From NCBI RefSeq assembly GCF_964199755.1, contig NC_133897.1, positions 56,616,442 to 56,680,441 on the forward strand: a stretch of 64,000 bases of DNA, given 5' to 3'. This document shows, in pieces, positions 1-47,520 of this stretch. Source of the DNA: Larus michahellis. Its lineage: Eukaryota > Chordata > Aves > Charadriiformes > Laridae. Each line of letters opens with the position of its first letter. The first letter of the stretch is position 1. Made by a program: the position numbers and the translations under genes. Under the pieces are notes generated by a model. The model was not told where the DNA came from, made no database searches, and saw only the letters and a list, made by a program, of their open reading frames with translations.

Positions 1-3000
1 TCTTTAAAAATTATTATTTCTTGGGCTGGGGCCAGAGGGGGAGGAGAGGGGAAAGCATTCTTTTTGTTGTTCTGAAAAATGGAGGAAAGCAGTGCTGAGT
101 TTTGGTTTCAGGGTGACTTCCTTACTAGTGCTTTCTTCCTCTATAATTTTCTTTAAATCTGACTATTCTTATATGTGTTTTGTAGATAATGTCTTGAACT
201 ATTCTTTCTGGTTTTATTTGATAGCTACATATAATATGTAATTACTTCAGTTTCCCTTTGCAGCTAATCTAGTTGTGCTCCTCGTCCCCTTTGTTGCTGT
301 CTCAGGGGAAGAAAAAAAAGCAGCTTTCTATAACGAACTTTTTAGTTATAATGCAGGCTAGTCCTACTGATACTTTTTTTTTTTAGGCAAATCAGTTTTC
401 TTTGTGGTTTGTTTTTTTTTTTTTTTCCCCTCTCCATATATAAAAACATGTTGAAATCTCTATGTGGTTCAGGAGGGATTTTGAGTGTCACAAAGTCTAG
501 CAGTTATTCTCTCTGTAGGGACACAGACCTGTGTGAAGTGAATTCAAGATCCTCATAGAAGACTGTTAATGGTGAAGCCTGATGGGAAAGGTACTTGTAA
601 ATGAGGCAGAACTTCTGGGTGCAAATAGGTAGAAGCATCGGAAGAAACTTACCTGAAACAGCAGCTTTTTTGTAGTTTCTCCCCATGTGTGTTACGAGCA
701 GATGCTGGTGCTTTTGGTTTGAGAGGTTTGGATGTGGCCCTTAGGTTTAGTACACTTGCTGATCTCTCCAGGCATGGGGGGGGGGGAAGTTTGGATTGTT
801 TTGTTGGGGTTGTTTGCCATTTGCAATGCAGTTCTGTGTAGTTGTAGCCACTGATCTTTAGTTCCTGTTTAATGTGTTGCAAACTCCTAATTAAAGACTA
901 GATAGTTGGTGGCAAATGAATGTCAGATAAGGCATTTTATATATGCGTGTGTGCGGGCACGCACTCACATTTAAAAGAATTCTGTTGGAAGATTTAGAGA
1001 GTAGCATATATTTTGGATGTCTCTCCTGGTGTTTTTTCAGGGTCCCAGTAAGATGTCAATGTCCTGTTAAACGGCAGACACTGGCTATTGTGTGAGTCCA
1101 TTTCTGTGCTGCTGCGACTTCATCTTTTATGTCAAATGAGCGTTAGCTCTGAACATAGTGCATTGGCTGTTTTCATTATGTATAACGCAATTCACCCTGA
1201 GTTCTGAATACTCTTATGAGGGAAAGCTAGTAAATGTCCATAGCTTTGGTTTTGTGCCATTTTTATAGATGGAAACTTGCACATAAGTTTTGTCTAGCCT
1301 GGAAGGTTTTCTTGGAACTTTTGAACTAATTCTGATGAAAGAAAGTGATAGTTGAATATTCGAAAAGATAATTAAGCTTATGAAAACACAAGATTTTATC
1401 ATTGTAACTTGAATAACTAGCACTTGTACATAGCTGCCTTTTACTTAAGATTCAGCATTTGTCTGTTTAGTTGAAAGTGTTATTGTTTTTGCTGAAACTC
1501 TCTCTTCCCCCCCCTAAAATTAAGTAATGAAGAACTTCTGTAAAAACTAAACCAGTGCAGAGATTATACTTAGTCAACATATTTCATAACTAGGCTACTA
1601 TCATTTTGATCTGTTGTTAAGGGCTGTAGTGTGTACTGGAACTGAAACTTGAATATTTGTGTGCATGTGTATTTGCTGTCTCCCACATGGATGCAGTTCT
1701 GACATGCGAAAGTTATGCTGTTGTCATTTGGGTGTTAAACCTGGGGTGGAGAATGGTGGGGTTTTGCTGAGCTTGCATAAATCCATGTTGATATCCCAGA
1801 TTCTCTTGACTAATATTGGTAAAAATGTGCATAAATCCACTGTCAATGCTTGGCTTCCTTACATGTTTGTTTTTGAAGAAGGTATAAAGATTTAGGTTAT
1901 TTTTGCCCCAGTTTTTCAAAACTGCCTCTTCCCTACCAAGTTGTGGTAGCTGATCAGGTGAGCATTTGCAGTCACTAATTTGAACAGATTTTCTCATGTC
2001 ATCCTTATTAGTGATTTAAATGAACCTGTTCTATTTTGAACCAAAGTGGAACGGAAGCAGGCTTATGATCAGGCATGGTGTCTCAGCAACCGCAGTGTTC
2101 TAAGCTGCTACTGCTCTTTTCTAGTGCATGTGGAATTAGGTCCATATTTCTTTTTGTGACAGAGGTTACTTTAGATTAGGCACCTTTCAAAAAAAACCAC
2201 CAAAACACAAACAAACAAAAAAACCCTCAAAATACAGATATTGTACTTATGAAAGAAATATAACTGATTTGGAGACCTTTAGAGCATATTTTAAATTTAA
2301 AAAAAAAAAAAAGGTAAGGCACGTTGCAATGAGGTCCTTGGGACAGAGACTGTGTTCTATAGGAACAAGAGGCACAAGCAAACGTTTTCCAGGACAGGTC
2401 AGTGACATCCTCGCAAATGATGCATCATTTATGGAAGTATTTTTAGGACTAATGGGGCTTATTAGCTTGTGGTTGATGCTGGAAGAATATAATTATTCTG
2501 ATTCTACAGCCGGTGCAGATCTGTAGCAGTATATACCTCTGCTTGAGGTAATTATTCCTCTCAGAAAGTAAGATGACAGTGTGACCAGAGCTCTGGCCTA
2601 GAATTTGAAGTGTGTATATTGTCTGGATAGTCTCCTCCCTCCTCTTTCTTCCTACCACTCCATCATAACACTACATTATGGAACTTTTTACTTTTACTCC
2701 AGTTCGGCCAAGCCTCTGAAAATTTTCTATGGGATTTTGTACTTAGATTTCCAAAGTAATAGTGAGAAAAATAACTTCTGCAACGTGTTTCACAATGGAG
2801 CAGAAGCGAGTTTCCAAGGGATTTTTTCTGACCAATGTTATGTTTTTATTTGTTTTTTAATAGACGTTACTATCTCTTAGGTATAATAGACCTTGTATTT
2901 TGCTTGAAAATTCAGAGAACAGAATTGTGCATCCTTTTTTAATTACAGTGTAAAAAACATTATTATTATTATCATTATTAGTCTTTGTTATCCTGCTGTG

Positions 3001-4789
3001 CCAGAAAATTCTATAAAACCTGCTTCCTGGCATAGAATTAAACTGTGTTAGGGTTTTTTTGTTGTTGTTATTTGTTTGTGGTTTTTTCTTTTTTTTTTTT
3101 TTTTTCTTTCAAGGGTCTCTAGCTGTTTGGATGAATTTCAGTTTTACCTACAGAATTTTGATGCTTCTGCTATAGTGTACAGTGTCCACCCACACGTTGT
3201 TTTGAATCACTCCTACGTAATCTTGATTTAGCTCAATGAATTTTTATGTCGCTCTAGAAAGAAGACATTTTATAATGGAGGAAAACAATGTAAATTTGTA
3301 AATTAGTTAATATTGCACACAAAATAGAAGGAACATTGTATTATATTAAATATTTGTTCAGTCAAAGCATTGCAATGTAATTCCTCATGCTGATAATTAA
3401 AACTCAAATAATTTAATTGTTACTAAAATTGAATTTGACATAGGGGTGGATAGTCCTGACCATAGTTGGCTTTTTTTTTCTTTTTTGTTTTGGCAGCCTC
3501 CATATACTGTCACCATCTTTTGAATTCTGAAGTTCTTCCATCTCCAAGAAGTCTTATTTTTGCTATTGCTTGATGCTTTTTTCTTTGTCCAGCTGATGAA
3601 TACATCATTTTTATCCTGATTGTACTTTTTCTTTCCCTTAAGTGATATACTCAAGAAAAATAGATTTCCATCAAACTTTAATCAAGAGAATACTTGTAAA
3701 TCTGGTGAATGCCCTTGCTATTCTTAGTATGGTAAAATGGATTAAAACTCCCACAGTTAATTTCATTTGTTTCATAACGTTTCTGTGTGGTAGCAGTGGT
3801 AGCTTTTGGCTACTTTACTTGTTCTCATGCCCTTCACCTCAATTATGTTTTTTCCCATTTGTTTTTTAATTGAAGAACTGAATGAAAACTAGGCAAATGA
3901 GGACATCCCTTTGAAAAATTCGATGAAAAATAATTCATATTAAATGGTATTTTTCCACAGTTAAAGTTTGCTTTTCTAACTGTTAAGATTCTCCCACCCC
4001 CCGCCCTCATTCTAGGTTGTTTTCCTGGTATGATTTTGTAGATGGCTTAGATTCATTTTCTTTCCCTTTCTATTAGTCTCTTTATTCTGATGCGGGCATA
4101 GCGTAGGCCTGCTTGTGGATTATGTTTGCTTATCCGTAGCTATAAGAAATACTGAATACTTCTGTTTTTTAAATTTCAAAAATGGAAAGCTAAGGTTTAT
4201 TGTTGTCTTTCAGTTGGTTACATTGCAGCCTTTAGTATCAAGTATTTTTAACTAACTTATTTTAATGACAATTGTGAAAGTGAAACTTTAGTTGCTACAA
4301 TTACTGCTTCAGTATTGTATTTAGATTTTTCTTGTCATGTTGTAACATTAATTTCATTTTGCTGAATTCTGGTTGTGTAATCAGCTGAATTTTTCTCAAA
4401 TACTGCATATACTAAAGGTGTTTGTACAGGTTGCATAGGGTCAGATTTTCTTTAAAGGAGAAAAATATCTCTGATAAGTAGCAAAGAAAAAGGAACATGT
4501 CTGTCCTATAGGTATGCTTGTATTTTGCAGTTCTTTAATGGGAGAAACTATATCTAAGAAAGCTTTAGTGTTTTCTAACAACCTGTTTGGGTGTAGAATC
4601 TTGATTTATTAATACTTTAATTCTTTTTATTTATGGACAATCTTTCTTGTTTCATAGACCTTTGTTTATTCTATAGGCATGGTGATAATGGTTAGTTTAA
4701 AAAAAGTAGTTGTCAAAAAAGCAGATACACTGAGAAAGCAGCTAGGCTAAATTTTAACTGGGTAAATCTTTACTTTTTTTTTGAAACAG
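1..4789 (+). other. CDK13: CDK13 intron 1 (3' part)
   Basis: AT-rich intronic sequence with many T-runs. It contains a short ATT repeat (2959-2980), a G11 run (776-786) and A/C-rich low complexity (2188-2235). A segment at 1912-1957 is bounded by GCCCCAG and CAG|GTGAGC and resembles a cryptic 46-nt exon. No protein-coding exon was recognised, and the open frames here are short with no known motif. Confidence 0.85.
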
Positions 4790-38403
<33,614 letters not shown>

Positions 38404-38935
38404 GTATCTGTTTTTCCTCAGGCACATCATTTTTATCTGGAAAAACTTTTTTTTTTTCCTAGCTGCAGTTTAAAGCAGCAATTCAACAGACTTGAATAAT
38501 GTTAATTCAACAGCTTTATTTTTATGTGGAAAAGGGTCTTGCATACAGTAGGAAAAATGAAAAACGCTTAAAGCTCATGCTGTCTGAAAACTAGATAAAT
38601 TGATTGTACATGTTCACAAACTCTAGTTCTGAATTTTATTTTGTATTTTGGCAGTTTTAAGTGGATGCTAAATTTAGGGACATCAGCTTTTTATGGCACT
38701 CTTTCAGACCTTCTGAACTATGCACATTTGTGCTTTTTTTGTAAGTTTGGACCAACTTTTATGTAAAAAAAAATTTTACAACAATCAAAGCAGGGCACTG
38801 ATTTATTTGGTATTTTTCTTTTTACAGAACTACCTTTAGTCAAAGGTCACTGTCAGTCTTTGCACTGCTTTCAGTGTTATTGTGGAAGGTGTACTTTGTG
38901 CTCATTTCAGATAATAAAACACAACCTTTCTCTTG
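38404..38935 (+). other. CDK13: CDK13 3' UTR, minimal (proximal) form
   Basis: AU-rich sequence after the TGA, ending shortly after the first good polyadenylation signal at 38913-38918. The end is an estimate of about 15-20 nt past that signal. Longer 3' UTR forms are likely because further AATAAA signals follow. Confidence 0.65.
38913..38918 (+). promoter_or_regulatory. CDK13: Proximal poly(A) signal AATAAA of CDK13
   Basis: Canonical hexamer 510 nt after the stop codon, followed within 50 nt by U/GU-rich sequence (ATTTGGTCAATGTTATTTTT). It is the first canonical signal after the stop that has a good downstream element. Confidence 0.6.
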
Positions 38936-39377
38936 ATGCAAAATTTTATAAATATTTGGTCAATGTTATTTTTTTTCTTTCAAGAAAAAAAAAATGGATG
39001 TTCTGGTAAAATGTTCTCTCCATCTCCCAGGCTTGTTTATATAAAAACTGTTTTACTTGAATGGTAAGTGCCTTAACATGTAAGCTTAAGGTCTGCAAAA
39101 ATTTGGAAGTACTTTTTAGATCGATGTGAAAATAATACCTAAACCTAGGTAGCTAACAGGAAAATTCAGATAATAATAGGCAAATCAAATAGGTCATAAC
39201 CTTGTGCTGTTTACTTCAGGTGGGCCAGTTATTTAGAGACCTAATCTTATCTTGATGAAATCATAATTTCCAAATTGAAGTTCATGAGAAAAGATGAAAG
39301 TGAGGAGAAGAATGAAGAGTGTAGTTTTTCCTCAGCTCCCTCTCGGAGTTGTAGTAAGTGTTTTAGTTCCTCTGCCA

Positions 39378-39383
39378 AATAAA
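39378..39383 (+). promoter_or_regulatory. Alternative poly(A) signal AATAAA
   Basis: Second canonical hexamer downstream of CDK13, in AT-rich sequence. Use cannot be judged from sequence alone. Confidence 0.35.
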
Positions 39384-42300
39384 CTACTTTCATATGTCCT
39401 TACCAAGTGATGAAATAGTTTTTTCTCTTAAATGTCAACAGCAGTAATTACTTTTACTTTGTGTGAAAAGCTGACACTGTCTTCTTTTTACCACGAGTAC
39501 TGCATTATAGGAAGTAACCAAAGGAAAAATGACCAGTATTTAAAGCAACAGCAAAACATTTGACACTAGTTCTAATTCTCTGTAAACTTGTGATTGTGCC
39601 AATTAATCGATTTTATATTTGCTGTTCCACGGAACATTTTAATATTGGAATTGAGTCTCTCTGAAAAACTGATAAAATGACTGTAGTTAAAACTCTTACC
39701 AAGAGCCACTCCTCATATTAATTACAGCTTCCAGCATGTTTTTGGGGTTTTGTTTTTTGTTTTTTTTTTTTTTTTCCTTTGACAACAAGTGGTCTCTCTC
39801 CTGCAGAGAGGAGGTATGGTTATATTTTGCATGTACGTAAAAGAATGTTTTAAAGCCCATATTGGAAACAATTTTCCAACTGATTATCCAGTTGACAAAT
39901 CGGTACCTTATGTAACTGAGTGTTTAATTATTACTTTTTAAAAAGTAAAATTTCTACTTACACTATTACAAACGTAGTCCTGTCAGTGACTTTTTGGATT
40001 TTCAGAAGAGAAGCCAAAGTTGTTGGTGTTTTGTTTTGTTTTAGTTGAAAATCCTGGTTCGTATCTGGCTAACTACCGCATTGTAGAGCATGGAGAAAGT
40101 CACTTCGCTAACTACGTAGCGTTTGAGGATCTGGCAAATGAGAAATGGGGAGAGAGAGTCGCGCTGCTTACGATGTCCCTGTAAGTCTGGCAGTTGCCTT
40201 CGCTAGGCACAGTAGAAAATCCGGCCATCGGAAAATAAAGGTGGCCTGGTCAGAAACAAATACTTATCACCTGAATAGCCTCTGCTTAAGAAAAACAAGC
40301 TTCGTGTTTGAATGACAGTGCGTCGGATACTTTTCCTTGAGTAAGGACAGCCCCATAGTGTTTTTCTGCTAGTAAAATTTTAAAGGCAAAATCATTAGGG
40401 TCATTTAGATATGGACAGTGTCAGCTAAATCCCGCAGTGATAAACACAGATTGCTTTTTTTCAGAATCAAGCAAAAGGCTTCCAAAGCTCTTAGGCAGTA
40501 GCTTTCAACAAAACTGTGGAGTCCACCGTTACTGTCCTGCACTGCAAATGTTACTGCAGGTGGTAGTTGGCTAAAAAAGCAGGTAAGTTCAAATGGAGGG
40601 TAGATCTCGGAGGACTAAATGATTTGACTCCCAATACAAAAATGCAAGGAAGACATTGTGTCTCCTGCTGCTTCCCTTTTTGGGGTAAATTTTCAAGTCA
40701 TTTAGTTCACCTGATTTAATGCAGAGAAGTCAGTCTCCTCTGCGTGTGTGAACAGCAGTGCAGTTTCCTCACGGGCTGGCAGTGCTCTGATGTGGCATCG
40801 TTCTGCCAAAATTGATTTCAGTCTTCGGCTGTGAAAAAAAAACCCAGCACAAGTAATCCTGGCTATGAGGAGAGAGAAGGAGATGCAATAGACAGTTGAC
40901 TTCCAGATAAATCAGAAATAAAACTCGAGCAGTTTTATTTAAAATACAAATCTGTGGCAGATGCACACTGCACAATGACTTTGCCCCAAATTCAGTTTAA
41001 GGACTACTAGCCTGTGACTTTGAACACTTTTTTTTGCCTGGGACAACAGTGTTGGGGTAATTTAGAGGGAAAGTTGACATATTTCCATATGTGATAATTC
41101 GGAGGAGGTTACCTGGGGGGATCTTCTTGTCTCTCTCGCTGACAGCCTTTCCTCCTGGGCAGGTAGAGGCGGCGCATGGGCTGCGTGTGGGTAAGGAGCT
41201 CTGCCCTCCCTCTGCAGGGCAGCCCCTGGGCTACGTGGCAGGAGGATTTCTCCCTGTGGCCACGCTCCCCTGGCCCCGCGGTTATGTCTGGGCAGGTTAG
41301 CAGCCAGGGAACTGGTCGGATCTAAGGACTGTAGGTCCACGTTCATTTGTACCAGACCTTTTGAATTTGTACCCTCTGTACCTTTCTTTTGAATTAAATC
41401 ATACGACAAGGTGCTTACGTTAGTTCAGAATTTTACCCTTTTGAGCAAATTTCACTCGGCGAGAGTGAGCCTGTACTAGTTTGGCATTTTACATCACGTG
41501 GCTGTTGCATTTTTGATGCAGTAGTAGAGGTTCTGAAAACCGCGTCATTTTTCTGTGGAGCTGTGGCTTATGTTACTTCCCCTCCCTCCCCCCGCCATTC
41601 CTTTGGGTTTACGTTTTCTGTGCTGCAATTCCAAAGTGTGCTACAGAGACCTGGACACTACATCAAAAAGTAAGTGTTGTGTGTTTGTATTTCTAAATAA
41701 ACATAGCAAAATACTGTAATCATGGACTATCAAGTAGCAGCTACTTCATTATTTATATTAAGTGGTCTTTAGCCATACCAAGAGGAAGAAAGTGAGCATG
41801 ACTGGACTGCTATGACCATGGCTTAAAATGCTTAGACTATTACAATACTTAAAATCAGCCAAAGGAAAAAGAAACAGCTTTTATCATGGATCGCTCGTTG
41901 TTATCTTAAACAGAAGGAGCAGTGTTAGGGAAGAGGTGTAAAAATACATGTATCCTTAAATGTTAATATAATTTTTTTGGAGAAATTAATTTTAAAATGG
42001 CAAACGTCTATATTTTCTTATGTTTCCATAAAACATGGTCTATGTTAAATTTTCTCCCTACCCACGATAGTGTAAGGTGCTTTCTAGAAGCAGAGGCGAT
42101 AGTGCTGTACTGTAAGTTCTTAGGGTTTTGAGTGCTCTTCTCCTCGTGCTTGGTGCAGGAGGCGGTTTCAGTTTTGGTGAAGTTTACACTTGGATGAGTT
42201 GAATAGGTAATTGTGCGGTCTGAAGTACTGAAGTAACATAGGATACCTCTTGTCCGCGGGCAAATTAGATCTCAGACCATGAATTCTGTGTCCAAGAGGG

Positions 42301-42698
42301 AAAAACCTCAGATGTATTTCTTGCGTTCTTTTTGTTAATAAAACACGCAAGTGTTTTACATACAACATTTCTCCAGTCTATTCTGTTACACTGTTTTTTA
42401 CATGGGGAAATTTTGGCTGTTTCCCTTCTTGGTAGTTTTGGGATGTTCTGTGTACGCAGAAGTGTGTCATGAAATTAAGGAATCGCCAGAAAACCGATTT
42501 GAATTCTGTATTTAAAAATGAAATGACCTTGGGTTGACTTAAAATCGAACTAACTTTTGCTTATCAGGGTGAAGAATACTTTATTGCAGGAGTTATTTCA
42601 AGACAACCTAATTTAAAATAATCAAATGTTATGCTTCAGCTTGCTTACTCTTTGTTATTTTAAGCCATTTGTATATAAAATGTATTGTGCGGCCTGTA

Positions 42699-42704
42699 AA
42701 TAAA
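42699..42704 (+). promoter_or_regulatory. Distal poly(A) signal AATAAA
   Basis: Canonical hexamer followed by U-rich sequence (CCTTTCCTTGTTTTCCC) within 30 nt, a good downstream element. Other hexamers occur at 40917-40922 and 41696-41701. If used, it would give a 3' UTR of about 4.3 kb. Confidence 0.35.
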
Positions 42705-42720
42705 ATACATGAAAACTTGA

Positions 42721-45700
42721 AGCCTTTCCTTGTTTTCCCTCTCTGGTTATCAAATGGCGTTTCAAAAGAACATTGGGGTTAAACTGAGGTCTGCTTCTTG
42801 TTTTTTGTTTTTTTTTTAGCATCCAAGTGAATATAATTTCCTGTGTGTTAAAATTCTGCAAGTTATTAAAAAAGAATATTTAAAAAATTTTCAAAGGAAA
42901 ACCGCAGCAACTGGCGGCACAAGTGTTTGTGGCTAGAGCGGGGCACCGGCCACTGCAGGAGCCAAGGGGCAGCCTAGCCCTGGGCAACCAAGGCCCCTCT
43001 GGTGCTGAGAAGATGCTGCTGTTCCCATCACCTGTTGCCCGAGCTTTTCCGGACAGTGGGCTATGTGTAATGCGACGTTTTCTCTTCCTGCTGTCCAAGC
43101 AGAGGTGCAATTAATATTCCCCACCGCTGTCTCTGTAAAGAGGGTGGGGTGTGCGTCAGGAGGAATGGGGAATCAAACCCAAAGGGCCAGGTATTTTCAG
43201 TGTCTGGCTACGTGCGTGCGCTGCTGGTGAAGCCCTGTAAATCCAGCGTGGCTTCTGCAGCTGCACTTTGAACGCCTGAGGCTTCTCTGCTTTTTTCCTA
43301 CTGTATCGGCTAAGCCGATGAAAGCGTTTGCATCTTTCAATAAATGCTATACTTCCATCCAAAAATAAGCCACTTGCTATATCTTCAGTACGTAAACTCC
43401 ATCTGCTGATGTCACTTCAATGGATTGTCATCGATAAAGTCAGAAGAGGGGCAGTGAAGCGGCAATAGGAAGTCATGGGGGCCAGCAGCAGTTTCACAGG
43501 CGTCTGTTGACATTGGGCTGGCAAAATGCATAGCTGAGGCCAAAGCGTCTTCTTGCTTTGGAGACAATATTTTGGCTGCAGCTACTTTTAAAGCCTGGAT
43601 TTTCCTTCTGGTGACCAATTTGGGCTGTACTATGTAGGATGTTGACTTGCAGATAGCAGATCAGACAGTCGTGTGAAAGAATTTCTCGTCGTTTACTCTG
43701 TTTTTCTCATGAAAGCTGCTATTGTGACTGGTAATGTGACGAAGTTGGCTCTGGTTTATGTTAGAATATGAACCTGCAATGGTTTGAGAACAGTGCTGCG
43801 TCCCGTTCGTTCGGCTGTTAGTGCCAGGCAGTCGCCACGCTGTGCAAAAAGGTAGCAGTAATAACTCCAGTGGGATCTGCGTGTGAATCGATATCCTCAG
43901 CTGCAGACAAAAGAGCATCCAGTGAAAGAGGAGAGACACGAATAACTACAGAACAACAGCCTGTATCGACACAGAGCAAGGACTGTGCCCGTGAAATCGG
44001 TGGCAAGAGAGGAAGCGAGCCGCCTCATGTCACAGCCGTGAATTATTGCCTGCTAGCTTTGAAAGAACCATGCGATTTTGCAGAAACTTCTGTTAAATTA
44101 GCTGAACCGGGATTAGATTGCTTCTATTTTTAAGGAATGCCTGTAAGCTCTGACAGGCCATGCGGATGAAGGGGATTACAGCCACCAAACTCCCCCGTCA
44201 CATGGAAAAAAACCCAAGTCAGAGCTCTTGGCAGCGACAACAAACAAGGGGCAAGAGATCTTCGTTTGGCAAATGAGGGGAACTGTTTCTTTTCCCAGTC
44301 AACTGCATTCGCTTCCATGGAGCTTGAGGGTTTTGCTTTTAAAGCCGCTTGCTCATTACGGCTGCTAATTTGGGGCTCTCTTTTATTGCCCAGGGAGAAA
44401 ACTCGCAATCAATGTGATTTAACTCAGGAGAAACCCTGAGTCTGAGCCTACGGTAGTGTTTTCTTTTCCTTTGGGTACAGCAGCCCTTTCCAACAGGCGA
44501 TACTCGGATGGCTTTTCACCGCATGGCTTCGATTCCGCTCCAGCAATTCCTCTGTGGGTATTTTGGATGGACTATTGATACGGCAAGTTCTCCTAACGCG
44601 ATGAATGTGCCTTTAATAGGACTTCTTGCAAAGAGGCTTTGTGAAGATTGGGGTTTTTTTCAGTATTAGAAAAATATGGTGTAGAAGAGACATAACTGGG
44701 TAGAAAAGGGAATACTTGAGCGTAAGCTTTACGGAAACCAGCCTGGGAGCTTCTGGTACTCGCAAGCAGATCTGACAGCTTTGTCCTGCCCTCAAGGTAA
44801 CTCGGGGGGGTTAATTGGCTTCTGCAGTTAGTATGTGCAGATGTGTGCCTCCTACACGCTAGGGTACGGTAATAGTTGCTAGAGGATGTAGCTGGAAGCC
44901 AGTGTTTAACGTGCAGGTCTAGCGCAGAAAGGTGCCTTTTGTCTTTCCTCCTGCACGTTCTTTTCAGACCTGTTTTACAAATGCGTAAAATCTGTTAGCA
45001 GGTTCTGACGTGGAGGGAAAAAACACTGTTTCTCCTGCCTTTCAAATGTTTTCTGAGGATTTGGGTTTTGCCCAGGTGGCAGCGGTAGGGAAGTACTGAT
45101 GTCTGCTTGAGGGAGAGCAGCGTTGCACGGCCGCGGGGCTTCTCAGCATCGGTGCCACAAAAGCCAGTGCTGGTTTTCCTCATTGGTCGGTGTCGGAGTC
45201 ACCATGAGCAAGGAACAGGCTCTACAGGGAATTGGAGAGAAGCCTGACTTCAGGGAGAGATCATCGCTTATGTGTCCAGCAAGGGTGCTTTTACTTTCCT
45301 TTTCCTCCATCCTCACCAATTGCAAAAAAGCATCTACAGGAGGGGTTTCAAAGCAGGACCTGGATTTGCTGTTGGGTTGGGATTTTTTTTTTTTTTTTTC
45401 CTTATTGGTGTTATCCTTCAGGGAGTTTTTGGATGTTAGAAACCACCATGAGACTTCCCCATGTCTGCTGAAGCGCTGAGTGTTTTTCCTGGACTCCATG
45501 GCGCACCCTGTCTGCTTTCCTCACTAGCTCTCTCTCGCGTGGGCAAGATGTGGGAGAACCTTCAGGGGCTGGGATGGGATGTTTCCCTCAGCTCTTCTCT
45601 CAAAGCTGAACTCCAGTAGCTCATGTTATAACTTCCAACCTCAAAGACTAGTGGCAGGAAAATGCCTCTTACACAGGTCTTATTTTTTTTGTTTAAGGAG

Positions 45701-47404
45701 GAGACGTGACTTCACGTGCTGCAGACTTCACCGACACGGCCGTCTCCTGGGCTGCTGCTCTATATGAAGAACAATAAAGCCTCAGCCAAAAAAATGCCAT
45801 CAGTTTCAATAAATCGCCACAATTTGAATCACCGGAATGGCCCAGCCCTGTGATAAGGTCTCCTGCCTCACTACAGCGGCTCATCCAAGACTAATTCCCT
45901 TCTGTTTCTCTGAGATACGTGAGTAGCTGTGTTGATACTCCAGAAATACTCCAGGCATTTTTTTCCTAGCTATTGTTTCAAATTCTTTGATGTACCAGGA
46001 TACGGGGGAGAAAGCATATACAACAGGTTGTAGAGCTGTACGCGAGCTCTCTCCTTTGATCCATTCCCTGACAAAGATCTCATGGAGCGAGACTGGAAGA
46101 AGGAAACAACCTCACCGGTACAGCTGAACATGGCTTTGCTGGGCAACGTGCGTGCTGGTGGGATCCACTTTTATTTCTAGCTGGGGAATATAAGTTGTAC
46201 TTAACACTGGAAAGCTCAGTGCCTTTATGGTAAAATGCAAAGGAAGCATCTTCTTCCCACGCTTGTGAAGCCAAAGATCCCCCATGCTTTTACCTGAAAA
46301 AGGCCGGAATAATTTACCAGCATTTTTTCTACACATTTTTCACTGTGACCCACTACAGCCTCTACACAGACAAAGCACCACGTCTGAGACTTCATCCAAC
46401 AACCACCGCTCATTATTTTTTTTTTTTTTCACCTTTCTTGCTAAACTGAGCCCTAACCTACTTGAAAAGTCTCTCCTCGTAGGGAGAATAAATCTTGTAT
46501 TTCGATGCAAGAAAATCAGTAGATGAGAATTTGACACAAACTGGAAACGGGGTTCCCCTGGGCAACGAAACATTGTCTTCACGTTTCCGTTATCAGTGCT
46601 GCTCCTGCCACGCTATGGGAAGGGCAAGCCGAGAGGGTACAGAATCCCCCTCTGCTCCCTGCCATCCCCGGTAACTCCCTCTCTCCAGGCGGTGCCTGCT
46701 GCAGGCTGTGACCTAGCACTGCACATTATGGGCCACATACATGCTGTTAATTTTTTCTAGCAGGTATTTTGGGGGAGAGGGACACCCAACCATAAAATGA
46801 CAAAACCAGCCAGAGCGCAGTGGTTTGGCTCATCTCCCCCGGTTTGATCCTGCAGCTGCGTGTGGCAGCCCTGCTCTCAGCAGGACCACGCTGCGGCTGC
46901 TGCCTCCTCCCTGCCCTTCCGGCTCACAGGGGTTCATGGTGGTGGTTTGCGCTCCGAGGAGGAGGAGGAGGAGGTTGGAAGGGCAGAGGATGGCAAGGAC
47001 GCAGGGCTCTGCTGCGGCAGGGGGTTGGAAGTGCTCAGAGGCATGGTGGCACTGTGGTGTCCAGCTGCCTTGCAAAGAGGTTGGGTTTGATCCCAGGTTC
47101 CTTCGTGGAGTCATAGCATCTGGAGCGTTTGGATGGAAGCCCTGGGCATGCGTCCACTCGTTCCCAGTCAGAAGCATCTTTTGCCTCCTGGAATAATTGA
47201 AACAGTGTCACTGGTTCAACGGTGAGGTCGTTTTCAGCCACTTGCTGGTCATCCGGAGTGTGTAACCCTGCAGGATCCACGGGAGGGTATCGTTCTTCAC
47301 CCCCTTTGTAAGAAAGGGATACCTGCCTCTCGTCGGCACAGCTGGTGAACACACCACGACCCTTCTTTTCACATTACCTGGCAGGGGAGGAGTTTTGGAG
47401 AAAT
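42721..47404. other. Intergenic, no gene recognised
   Basis: By eye, parts of 42.9-47.4 kb are more GC-rich than the introns. Several 60-120-codon open frames occur on both strands without initiation context, splice structure or known motif. A (GAG)6 trinucleotide run lies at 46956-46974. No CpG-island promoter or RNA gene could be supported. Confidence 0.6.
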
Positions 47405-47520
47405 GCTATTATTTTTCATATGAGACTCTGGGAGAAAGGGGGGCTTTGTCTGAGGTCACACCAGATGTCTACAGTGAAGTAAGGAGCTGAATATGGGTGT
47501 CGTGGTTGTTTTGCCTGGGT
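47405..47520 (-). repeat. MIR-like SINE relic, reverse orientation
   Basis: The + strand reads like the complement of the ancient amniote MIR SINE core: a TCATATGAGACTCTGGGAGA stretch resembling the 'gaaactgaggc' part, then GAGGTCACACCAG, then AGTGAAGTAAGGAGCTGAAT corresponding to the 'agtggcagagctgggat' part. Similarity is by memory and eye only; the copy is highly diverged. Confidence 0.4.

Larger units (their letters stand above)
38936..42720. other. Distal 3' UTR or proximal flank, no coding exon seen
   Basis: AT-rich sequence with several AATAAA hexamers and no recognised coding exon. The segment 41100-41310 is more GC-rich and has short open frames on both strands but no known motif. 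It may be transcribed as long 3' UTR of CDK13. Confidence 0.5.

Noticed and set aside
46820..47196. Several overlapping frames around a (GAG)6 run
   Set aside because: All frames are open because of local GC-rich, repeat-biased composition; there is no initiation or splice support.
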